Assembly (NCBI GenBank): GCA_020859965.1
Contig: JAJBVF010000016.1
Coordinates: 1 to 6,510 of the forward strand
Reading direction: 5' to 3'
DNA length: 6,510 nucleotides
From: Clostridiales bacterium
Lineage (GTDB): Bacteria > Bacillota > Clostridia > Lachnospirales > Lachnospiraceae
How positions within the stretch are numbered: position 1 is the stretch's first letter; each line of letters begins with the position of its first letter. Shown piece after piece: positions 1 through 5,985 of the stretch. Below the pieces are notes generated by a model, which made no database searches, was not told the origin of the DNA, and saw nothing but the letters and a program-made list of their open reading frames with translations. A program made the position numbers and the translations under genes.

Positions 1-221
1 ATAGCTGCGGCGCCGACAGTCGCTGTCTCCTCACTGTCCACCTGTATATCAGTGATCTCGCTCTCACTGAACGTCACAGTAAGCGTAATATCACCATTGA
101 TGCCCGTTCCGGTCGCCGTATAAGTCCCTGGATTTGAAAATACTGTTTCCTCCGCCTGTACCGGCACTGCAGTCAGAGTCATTGTAAGACAAAGCAGCCC
201 GATTAATGTTTTTCTTTTCAT
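1..221 (-). CDS. Secreted FMN-binding-domain protein, N-terminal fragment
   Basis: Only the first 73 codons are in the window; the gene runs off the left edge. The start ATG lies at 221-219, seven bases after a GGGG-type ribosome binding site (AAAGGGG, near 229-235). The product opens with a basic tip (MKRK), a hydrophobic core (about residues 5-20) and a likely signal peptidase I site after V-Q-A (residue 23), so export through Sec is expected. I see no lipobox. The mature part has the pattern GTYTATGTGINGDITLTV followed by FSES-EITDIQV, then a TATVGAAA stretch. This resembles the start of an FMN_bind domain, where a small domain carries covalently linked FMN, often attached at a later SGAT-type Ser/Thr that is not visible here. 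In gut Clostridia such domains often sit at the front of extracellular fumarate- or urocanate-reductase-like flavoproteins. That full architecture is inference, because the flavoprotein part would be outside the window. A stand-alone FMN_bind protein is the alternative. Confidence 0.75.
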   Translation of the reverse strand, partial: MKRKTLIGLLCLTMTLTAVPVQAEETVFSNPGTYTATGTGINGDITLTVTFSESEITDIQVDSEETATVGAAA

Positions 222-239
222 ATCATTTCCCCTTTCTTT

Positions 240-276
240 CTATGGTAATATCCACCATAGAAGTTCCTTCCTATGG
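240..276 (-). repeat. Overlapping inverted repeats (alternative hairpins) in the leader of the FMN-binding gene
   Basis: Three copies of one 6-7 base motif lie in alternating orientation. On the minus strand they read CCATAG (276-271), CTATGGT (260-254) and ACCATAG (246-240). The middle copy can pair perfectly with either the upstream copy (6 bp, 10-base loop) or the downstream copy (7 bp, 7-base loop), so the two hairpins exclude each other. The downstream hairpin ends five bases before the AAAGGGG ribosome binding site. No T-run follows, so it is not an intrinsic terminator. It could be an operator or a weak translational control element. The pairing is seen directly; the function is inference. 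Confidence 0.45.
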
Positions 277-332
277 CAGATTTCCATAAATCCATTTCTC
301 ATCTGTCCGTTGGTTTCATTCCATTCGTTACA

Positions 333-361
333 TTAATAACATTCGCCCATGCACCTGTGCA
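333..361 (-). promoter_or_regulatory. Weak candidate promoter for the FMN-binding gene
   Basis: On the minus strand TGCACA (361-356) is followed after 17 bases by TATTAA (338-333), and a TGT extended -10 element lies directly before the latter. Each hexamer matches consensus at four of six bases. The -35 lies in a short palindrome (TGCACCTGTGCA, 350-361) and the -10 in another (GTTA-N6-TAAC, 327-340), as operators often do. It would give a leader of about 100 bases that includes the overlapping hairpins. I see no intrinsic terminator between the MATE stop and this site, so read-through from the MATE gene is also possible. Confidence 0.3.
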
Positions 362-432
362 GCATCACCCCCTGTATCCATCATCCTTCTCACCTGAGAT
401 ATCGAAACTGTGCAAATGTACCGTTTCAGCTG

Positions 433-1851
433 TCAGACATTTTCTGTCCGACAAACAGAATCGTTTTTCAGCATCCGGAAAATCCGCAGGATCATCACAA
501 CCGCAATGATACCAGTGAGCAGATCTGAGAGAGGCATGGAATACAGTACACCATCCAGTCCAAAGAACACAGGAAGGATCAATGCCCAGCCGACTCCGAA
601 AAGCACTTCACGGATCAGTGAGAGGATAGAGGACTGCGCCGCCTTCCCCAGGGACTGCATGCAGATAAAGGTTCCTTTATTCATAGTAGCCAGCGGCAGC
701 ATGCACAGATAAATCCGGAAAGATTTCACCGCAAAATCCGAATAATACGAGCTCTCATTTGCAGCGCCGAAAATGCTGATCAGCTGAAGCGGGAAAAGTT
801 CAACAATGGCCAGCGCCACGAAACCGGTGATCAGCTCTGCGATCAGGAGCATCTTAAACAGGCCAAGTGCCCGGTCAGACCTTCTGGCACCCACATTGTA
901 ACCAATAACCGGGATACAGCCCGCTGAGAGACCCACAGCAACAGAGATTACGATCTGGAAAAACTTCATGACGATCCCGAGTACAGCAAGCGGAATCTGA
1001 GAATACTCCTCCAGTCCGAAAACAGCGTCAAAAGCGCCGTATTTCACGACCATATTGTTCACAGCCGCCATGGAAGCCACGATGGAGATCTGTGAAAGGA
1101 AACTGGTAAGCCCGAGCGGAAGAAACTTCGCCATCAGATTCGGAAACATACCAAAACTCTTTTTCTCCAGCCTTACCGCTTTCATGTGGAACAGATACCA
1201 GATGGCCAGGACGGCAGTGAGCACCTGGCCGCCTACAGTCGCCACCGCAGCTCCCATCATGCCCCAGTGCAGACCATAGATACAGATCGGGTCAAAAATA
1301 ATATTGAATACCGCGCCAAGCACAGTTGACATCATCGCAAACCTTGGACTTCCGTCGGAACGTATGATCGGGTTCAGACACTGACCAAACATATAAACCG
1401 GAATTCCCATCGTGATAAAGGTAAAATACTCTTTCGCGTGAGCAAAGGTCTCCTCATTCACATGAGCGCCGAAAAAGATCAGGATCTGATCCTGAAAGAT
1501 CGCGTAAAGGGCAGTAAGGATCAGACCGGCTACGATCACCAGCAAGATCGCACAGCCAATGCTTTTGTGGGCATCTTCCTTTTCATTCCTGCCAAGCAGA
1601 ATGCTGACATACGCGCAGCAGCCATCACCGATCATCACAGCCAGGGAAAGCGCAACGATCGTCAACGGAAAGACCGCATTATTCGCCGCATTTCCATAAG
1701 AGCCGAGATACGATGCGTTCGCGATAAAGATCTGGTCGACAATATTGTACAATGCCGCCACCAGCAGTGATATGATACAGGGCACAGAATATTTTTTCAT
1801 CAGCGTGCCCAGCTTCTCCTCCTCCAAAAATTTATTCGCTTTCTCTTCCAT
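433..1851 (-). CDS. MATE family multidrug efflux transporter (MepA-like)
   Basis: A complete 472-residue integral membrane protein of the usual MATE length (about 450-480), with about twelve hydrophobic segments in two similar halves. It should export cationic drugs or metabolites in exchange for Na+ or H+; the substrate cannot be read from sequence. Family marks include the first-helix motif LYNIVDQIFIA (residues 34-44, with D39), GNAANNAVFPLTI (53-65), a GDGCCAYVSILLGR stretch (75-88), and RSDGSPRFAM (164-173) leading into NIIFDPI (183-189). The last two are typical of the MepA/DinF-type branch in Clostridia. The ATG at 1851-1849 is preceded at six bases by a perfect GGAGG (1862-1858), which fixes the start. 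The C-terminus is a short polar tail after the last helix. The gene is divergent from the ABC exporter operon, with 338 bases between the start codons. The downstream FMN-binding gene is on the same strand after 211 bases. Family assignment is firm; 'multidrug' is by homology. Confidence 0.93.
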   Translation of the reverse strand: MEEKANKFLEEEKLGTLMKKYSVPCIISLLVAALYNIVDQIFIANASYLGSYGNAANNAVFPLTIVALSLAVMIGDGCCAYVSILLGRNEKEDAHKSIGCAILLVIVAGLILTALYAIFQDQILIFFGAHVNEETFAHAKEYFTFITMGIPVYMFGQCLNPIIRSDGSPRFAMMSTVLGAVFNIIFDPICIYGLHWGMMGAAVATVGGQVLTAVLAIWYLFHMKAVRLEKKSFGMFPNLMAKFLPLGLTSFLSQISIVASMAAVNNMVVKYGAFDAVFGLEEYSQIPLAVLGIVMKFFQIVISVAVGLSAGCIPVIGYNVGARRSDRALGLFKMLLIAELITGFVALAIVELFPLQLISIFGAANESSYYSDFAVKSFRIYLCMLPLATMNKGTFICMQSLGKAAQSSILSLIREVLFGVGWALILPVFFGLDGVLYSMPLSDLLTGIIAVVMILRIFRMLKNDSVCRTENV

Positions 1852-1889
1852 TTTTTACCTCCGGTATTTCCTCATAAGAATTTTGTATC

Positions 1890-1919
1890 ATCATACCGCA
1901 GCAGCATCCGTAAAAACAA
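1890..1919 (-). promoter_or_regulatory. Candidate sigma-A promoter for the MATE gene
   Basis: On the minus strand TTGTTT (1919-1914) is followed after 18 bases by TATGAT (1895-1890). Both hexamers are close to consensus, with four and five matches of six. Transcription would start near 1883, leaving a leader of about 30 bases that includes the GGAGG ribosome binding site. It is the best pair I find upstream of this start. Promoters called by eye are uncertain. Confidence 0.5.
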
Positions 1920-1938
1920 TCCGAGTTTTAGCTATTTT

Positions 1939-1959
1939 GATTCATTTTCTGCATGAATC
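1939..1959. promoter_or_regulatory. Perfect palindrome, candidate regulator binding site
   Basis: GATTCAT (1939-1945) and ATGAATC (1953-1959) form a perfect inverted repeat with a 7-base spacer. It lies 20 bases upstream of the -35 of the candidate MATE promoter and about 50 bases upstream of the -35 of the ABC promoter. That placement suits a dimeric activator or repressor acting on one or both divergent exporters. No T-run follows on either strand, so it is not a terminator. The regulator is not encoded in the window. Confidence 0.4.
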
Positions 1960-2011
1960 CGGCTGTTTTTCGGTAATTTCTATGCGAAATATGGATAGAT
2001 TGATTTTCATC

Positions 2012-2040
2012 TTGCAAAATCAGCACAATTCTTTTATAAT
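2012..2040 (+). promoter_or_regulatory. Strong sigma-A promoter facing the ABC exporter operon
   Basis: TTGCAA (2012-2017) and TATAAT (2035-2040) are separated by exactly 17 bases. The -10 is perfect and the -35 matches at four of six bases, inside an AT-rich stretch. The start of transcription would be near 2047, about 140 bases before the first ABC start codon. It is the strongest promoter-like sequence in the window, and I find no comparable pair between the following hairpin and the ABC gene. Confidence 0.7.
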
Positions 2041-2063
2041 TGCACCTACGGACGCGACCGCTT

Positions 2064-2103
2064 AAAAAGTGTGCAAACCATTTCTTTGTTTGCACACTTT
2101 TTT
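2064..2103 (+). terminator. Intrinsic terminator or attenuator in the ABC operon leader
   Basis: AAAAAGTGTGCAAAC (2064-2078) and its exact reverse complement (2088-2102) form a 15-bp perfect stem with a 9-base loop. The right arm ends in a run of six T (2098-2103), so the RNA would look like an intrinsic terminator; the A-run on the left gives the same on the other strand. The stem starts only about 17 bases after the predicted transcription start, and no gene on the plus strand lies upstream of it. It must therefore either attenuate the ABC operon, end a short RNA of about 55 bases, or act as DNA as an operator. No start codon fits between promoter and hairpin, so a leader-peptide mechanism like that described for B. 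subtilis bmrBCD is not evident. Confidence 0.7.
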
Positions 2104-2171
2104 CATATGAATACACAGTATGTTTTCCTATAAGTATGAAAGAACTGCAGCAGTCGTGTTCCACAATCTCC

Positions 2172-2180
2172 GGAAAGGAT
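2172..2180 (+). promoter_or_regulatory. Ribosome binding site that sets the start of the first ABC gene
   Basis: GGAAAGGAT lies about ten bases before the ATG at 2190. The two in-frame ATGs further upstream (2040 and 2136) have no such site. Starting at 2190 also puts the first membrane helix about nine residues in, as is usual for this family. Confidence 0.65.
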
Positions 2181-2189
2181 ACATACACA

Positions 2190-3998
2190 ATGTGGAAATA
2201 CATCAGACAATATCTGCCCTATGCCATTCTGGCAGCCCTGTTTATGGTAGGCGAAGTCCTCATGGATCTGCTTCAGCCGACCATCATGGGAGTGATCGTA
2301 GACGACGGTGTTCTAGGGCTTAATAATAATGGTATCGGCAATCTGACGCTTATCTGGATCAAAGGCGCTCAGATGATCCTGCTCGTTCTCTTCGGAGGGT
2401 TCTGCGGTTCGGCAAACAATGTTTTTTCTCACCTGACTGCGCAAAACGTCGGCAACGAGATCCGCAAAGATGCGTTCCGCAACATCATGGCCTTCTCTTT
2501 CCCGCAGCGCGACCGGTTCGGCACCGGTTCGCTTGTCACACGTATGACAAACGATATCACGCAGATTCAGAATTTCGTCTCGACCTTCGTGCGCGGTATC
2601 GTCCGCAATTCTCTTCTGACGATCGGAAGTATTTATTGTATGTTCCGGCTGGATGTACATTTCGGGATTCTTGTGCTCTGTGCACTTCCATTCATGTTCG
2701 CCACTCTGGTGATCTGTCTCCGAAAAGGCACCCCGCTTTTCTCAGTGCTGCAGGATCAGCTCGATGAACTCAATGAAATCATGCAGGAGGATGTGAACGG
2801 CATCCGCATCATCAAAGCCTGCGTACGTGAACTGTATGAAAAAGCACGTTTTGGCAAAGCGAACGGAGCGCTGATCCGGACACAGCTGAAAGTGCTGATT
2901 ATTTTCGCTTTCATGAACCCGGTCGTGAGCGCACTGATGTATCTTGTCGTGGCCGGAATTCTCTGGATGGGAGCTTTTGATGTGAGCAGCGGGATTACTT
3001 CTCCCGGCAATGTGATGGCCGCCATCACCTACACAACGCAGCTGCTACACGGCATCATGATGATGGTCATGATTTTTCAGAATATTTCGAGAGGCTATGC
3101 GTCCTGGAAGCGTGTGCGCGTAGTACTGCAGACTGAACCGGAAATTCAGGACGGCGCGGGTGCAGAGATCGCTTCACAAGTAAAAGCTCAGAAAAATACA
3201 GACAGCGCAGGCAGTATTTCCCAGGTGAAAGTTCAGAAAAATAAAGGCGAAATTGAATTCCGCGATGTTTCCTTCTCTTATCCGGGCAGCGACCATCCTG
3301 TTCTCAGCCACATAAGTCTTCATATTCATCCCGGCGAAACAGTCGCTTTCATGGGTGCGACCGGCTGCGGAAAATCCACCCTGGTGAACCTCATTCCCCG
3401 TTTTTACGATACTACCGAAGGGGAGATTTTAGTAGAACAGGTCAATATACGGGATTATAAGCTGAAGGAGCTTCGCGATAAAATCGCCATCGCCCTGCAG
3501 CGAAGTGAGCTTTTCAGCATGGAGATTGCTGAGAATATCGCCTGGGGCAACCCGGTTGCTTCCGAAGAAGAAATTCAGGCAGCGGCTCACACCGCACAGG
3601 CAGAGGATTTCATCTCCTCTACCGCGGACGGTTTTCACACACTGGTGGCAGAACGCGGCATGAGTTTATCCGGTGGACAGAAGCAGCGCATTTCCATCGC
3701 ACGGGCCGTGCTGAAATCTTCCGAGATCCTGATCTTCGACGATTCGACCAGTGCGCTTGATCTTAAGACTGAGGCGAATCTTCATCAGGCATTGCGCCAG
3801 AGCAGCCCGGAGAGCACAAAGATCATCATCGCACAGCGGATTGCTTCCGTGCGCAATGCAGACCGTATCTTCATCCTGGAAAACGGACAGATCGCCGCAG
3901 AAGGGACGCATGAACAGCTGCTGAAGATAAGCCCCACTTACCAGGAAATCTATCATTCCCAGATCATGGAGGAAGCCCCCGAAAGGAGTGCCATATGA
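2190..3998 (+). CDS. ABC exporter half-transporter, subunit with degenerate catalytic residues
   Basis: A 602-residue ABC half-transporter of type IV exporter fold: six membrane helices (first at about residues 9-30, last at about 275-300), then one nucleotide-binding domain. Visible motifs are the A-loop Tyr364, Walker A GATGCGKST (389-397), Q-loop Gln437, signature LSGGQ (493-497) and Walker B ILIFDD (513-518). Two key residues differ from a fully active ATPase: Asp518 replaces the catalytic Glu after Walker B, and Gln549 (AQR) replaces the switch His. This matches the TM287/BmrC-like partner of heterodimeric exporters, which supplies an intact signature but a weak ATP site. The linker before the nucleotide-binding domain (about 320-352) is long, hydrophilic and contains a repeated SQVK-x-QKN segment. 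The gene overlaps the next by four bases (ATGA), so the subunits are translationally coupled. Drug or lipid export is likely by family; the substrate is unknown. The start at 2190 is preferred over ATGs at 2040 and 2136 because of the ribosome binding site. Confidence 0.93.
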   Translation: MWKYIRQYLPYAILAALFMVGEVLMDLLQPTIMGVIVDDGVLGLNNNGIGNLTLIWIKGAQMILLVLFGGFCGSANNVFSHLTAQNVGNEIRKDAFRNIMAFSFPQRDRFGTGSLVTRMTNDITQIQNFVSTFVRGIVRNSLLTIGSIYCMFRLDVHFGILVLCALPFMFATLVICLRKGTPLFSVLQDQLDELNEIMQEDVNGIRIIKACVRELYEKARFGKANGALIRTQLKVLIIFAFMNPVVSALMYLVVAGILWMGAFDVSSGITSPGNVMAAITYTTQLLHGIMMMVMIFQNISRGYASWKRVRVVLQTEPEIQDGAGAEIASQVKAQKNTDSAGSISQVKVQKNKGEIEFRDVSFSYPGSDHPVLSHISLHIHPGETVAFMGATGCGKSTLVNLIPRFYDTTEGEILVEQVNIRDYKLKELRDKIAIALQRSELFSMEIAENIAWGNPVASEEEIQAAAHTAQAEDFISSTADGFHTLVAERGMSLSGGQKQRISIARAVLKSSEILIFDDSTSALDLKTEANLHQALRQSSPESTKIIIAQRIASVRNADRIFILENGQIAAEGTHEQLLKISPTYQEIYHSQIMEEAPERSAI

Positions 3999-5836
3999 GC
4001 GATAATACAAAGAGATCCGCACATTCATCATCCAAAACAGACAGCACCCAGAACATTCCCGGCCATACGCGCGGCAACCGCTTTGCCGAGGTCGAGCATG
4101 CGCAGAACGCCATGGAGACCACAAAGCGCATCCTTGCCTATTTCGCAAAAGAAAAAACGCTGGTGATCGTCATGCTTCTGGTCGTCATACTGGGAACCCT
4201 CTGCGGAGTCTACGCGCCGAGCCTGCAAAGCAAAGCCATCGACATCATCGCAGGCGAAGAAAGTGGAGCGCTTATGACTACAGTTCTCCTGATGCTGTCC
4301 GTCTACCTCATTTACTGTGTCTGCCAGCTCTTTCAGAGCATCATCAGCGCGTATCTGTCGCAGCACATTGTCCGTCATATGCGCGACGACCTTTTTGGTA
4401 AAATCATCGATCTGCCGATCCATTATCTCGATATCCATTCACACGGCGATGTCATGAGCCGAATGACAAATGATATTGAAAACATTTCCACAACCGTTTC
4501 TCAATCCCTGCCATCGCTGTTCTCCGGCGTACTGACAATCATCGGCACAATGGCTATCATGCTCTGGTACTGCTGGCAGCTTGCACTGCTCAGCTTCATT
4601 ACCGTGTTTCTGACCGTATTTGCTACAAAACTTCTCTCCAAACAGGTGCGCAAATACTCCCGTCAGCGCCAGCAGCTTCTCGGGCACCTCAACGGCACCG
4701 TAGAAGAAATGGTATCCGGATTCCGCACGGTAGTCGCTTACAATCACCAGGATCTTACGATTGAAGAATTCTGCGAGACAGCGGATTCCATGACAAAAGC
4801 CGGTATCCGCACAGATTCCTTCAGCGGTGTCATGGGGCCTGTCATGAACTGCATTGGCAATATCGGATTTGTCATCATTGCGGCCTTCGGCGGATACTTT
4901 TCCATCAAAGGCCTGATCTCTGTGGGCGTAATTTCCGCATTCATTGTCTATGCGAAACAATTTTCGCGCCCGATCAACGAAATTGCTCAGGTCTATGGGC
5001 AGCTGCAGACCGCGATCGCAGGTGCAGAGCGCGTCTTCTCCGTACTTGATGATGAAAACGAAGACCCAAGCGGCGAACCTTTACAACTCAATGAAACCGA
5101 TGCCACCGTCACTTTCGAGCATGTAAACTTTTCCTACGAACCCGGACAGCCGGTCATCCGCGATTTTTCTCTGAGTGTACCATCCGGCAAAAAGATTGCT
5201 TTGGTCGGCACCACCGGCAGCGGAAAAACGACTATCGTAAACCTTCTGATGCGCTTCTACGATATCGACAGCGGGCGCATTCTTATCAACGATCAGGATC
5301 TGAAAAATATCGCGAGGGAAAGCCTGCGCAAGGATATTGCCATCGTGCTGCAGGATACGGTTCTGTTTACGGACACTGTAGGCAATAATCTGAAATACGG
5401 CAACAGTGACGTCACCGAAGAACAGCTGGAAAACGCTGTAGAAATGAGCCGCTGCAAAGATCTGCTGCAAATGCTGCCGCAGGGATATGACACGATTCTA
5501 ACCGGCTCCGGAGAAAACATCAGCCAGGGACAGCGCCAGCTGCTCACCATAGCCCGCGCATTTGCGATGGATCCGAAAATCCTGATCCTCGATGAAGCCA
5601 CCTCGAACGTCGATACGCGCACGGAAAAAGCCATCCAGGACGCCATGCAGCATATCATGGAAAACCGCACAAGCATCGTCATCGCCCACCGGCTTTCTAC
5701 CATTCGCGATTCCGACATCATCGTCGTGATGGATCACGGACAGATCGCGGAAACCGGCAGCCACGAAGAGCTCCTCGCGCAGCACGGAAAATACTATGAG
5801 CTGTATATGATGCAGTACGCCGGGTTTGCGACGTAA
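3995..5836 (+). CDS. ABC exporter half-transporter, subunit with canonical catalytic residues
   Basis: A 613-residue partner subunit. A hydrophilic N-terminal tail of about 45 residues, rich in Ser, Thr and Asn, comes before six membrane helices and a nucleotide-binding domain. Motifs are the A-loop Tyr381, Walker A GTTGSGKTT (405-413), Q-loop Gln453, Walker B ILILDE (529-534) with catalytic Glu534, D-loop SNVD and switch His565 (AHR). The signature is ISQGQ (509-513) instead of LSGGQ. This is the TM288/BmrD-like pattern: good catalytic residues and an altered signature. Paired with the upstream subunit it gives one canonical site (its own Walker motifs with the partner's LSGGQ) and one degenerate site. 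The ATG overlaps the previous stop by four bases, and AAAGGAG (3982-3988) sits six bases upstream of it. The gene ends 150 bases before the stop of a convergent gene. The exporter family is firm; the exported substrate cannot be told. Confidence 0.94.
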   Translation: MSDNTKRSAHSSSKTDSTQNIPGHTRGNRFAEVEHAQNAMETTKRILAYFAKEKTLVIVMLLVVILGTLCGVYAPSLQSKAIDIIAGEESGALMTTVLLMLSVYLIYCVCQLFQSIISAYLSQHIVRHMRDDLFGKIIDLPIHYLDIHSHGDVMSRMTNDIENISTTVSQSLPSLFSGVLTIIGTMAIMLWYCWQLALLSFITVFLTVFATKLLSKQVRKYSRQRQQLLGHLNGTVEEMVSGFRTVVAYNHQDLTIEEFCETADSMTKAGIRTDSFSGVMGPVMNCIGNIGFVIIAAFGGYFSIKGLISVGVISAFIVYAKQFSRPINEIAQVYGQLQTAIAGAERVFSVLDDENEDPSGEPLQLNETDATVTFEHVNFSYEPGQPVIRDFSLSVPSGKKIALVGTTGSGKTTIVNLLMRFYDIDSGRILINDQDLKNIARESLRKDIAIVLQDTVLFTDTVGNNLKYGNSDVTEEQLENAVEMSRCKDLLQMLPQGYDTILTGSGENISQGQRQLLTIARAFAMDPKILILDEATSNVDTRTEKAIQDAMQHIMENRTSIVIAHRLSTIRDSDIIVVMDHGQIAETGSHEELLAQHGKYYELYMMQYAGFAT

Positions 5837-5854
5837 GACCAGTTCAAATAGAAA

Positions 5855-5879
5855 AGGCGCACAAGTCTCCTGTACGCCT
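5855..5879. terminator. Hairpin between convergent genes, better terminator for the minus strand
   Basis: AGGCGCACA (5855-5863) and TGTACGCCT (5871-5879) pair at eight of nine positions around a 7-base loop. On the minus strand the stem is followed by TTTTCTATTT, a fair U-tract, so it could end transcription of the beta-helix gene about 107 bases past its stop. On the plus strand it is followed by GAAATTTAAC, which is weaker, though it may still help end the ABC operon 18 bases past its stop. Confidence 0.5.
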
Positions 5880-5928
5880 GAAATTTAACATTTTGACTCT
5901 ATTTGGGGGGATTCCGGGATGAATACTG

Positions 5929-5971
5929 AAAAGAGCTCCGCCGCTCAAAGTCCGAAACGGCAGAGCCTTTT
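5929..5971. terminator. Bidirectional intrinsic terminator
   Basis: The left arm AAAAG-A-GCTC-C-GCCG (5929-5943) pairs with CGGC-A-GAGC-CTTTT (5958-5971). That is 13 base pairs with one bulged A and one C-A mismatch around a 14-base loop. A T-run closes the stem on both strands (CTTTTATGT on plus, CTCTTTTCAG on minus). It is placed to stop the ABC operon from reading into the convergent gene, and the reverse. Confidence 0.65.
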
Positions 5972-5985
5972 ATGTACATCCAACA

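Larger units (their letters stand above)
1852..2189. other. Divergent control region between the MATE gene and the ABC exporter operon
   Basis: These 338 bases hold no convincing gene. They contain, in order, the MATE ribosome binding site, a minus-strand candidate promoter, a perfect 7-7-7 palindrome, a plus-strand near-consensus promoter, a strong hairpin with T-run, and the ABC ribosome binding site. The reading frame of the first ABC gene stays open leftward to an ATG at 2040. Using that start would place coding sequence over the promoter's last base and the hairpin, and there is no ribosome binding site there, so I treat it as untranslated leader. Confidence 0.7.

Noticed and set aside
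410..712. A 100-codon plus-strand ORF opposite the end of the MATE gene
   Set aside because: Antisense shadow of a clear MATE coding region, with no initiation signal.
2107..2133. An 8-codon leader peptide just after the ABC leader hairpin
   Set aside because: It lies downstream of the terminator rather than across it, has no ribosome binding site and could not drive classical attenuation.
2040..2189. N-terminal extension of 50 codons on the first ABC subunit, in frame from an ATG at 2040
   Set aside because: It covers the end of the -10 element and the perfect hairpin, has no ribosome binding site and adds a segment not usual in the family. The ATG at 2190 has a proper site.
4439..4960. 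A 173-codon minus-strand ORF, and other long antisense ORFs, inside the ABC genes
   Set aside because: They are opposite well-conserved coding sequence, show no family resemblance or ribosome binding sites, and are explained by codon bias of the sense genes.
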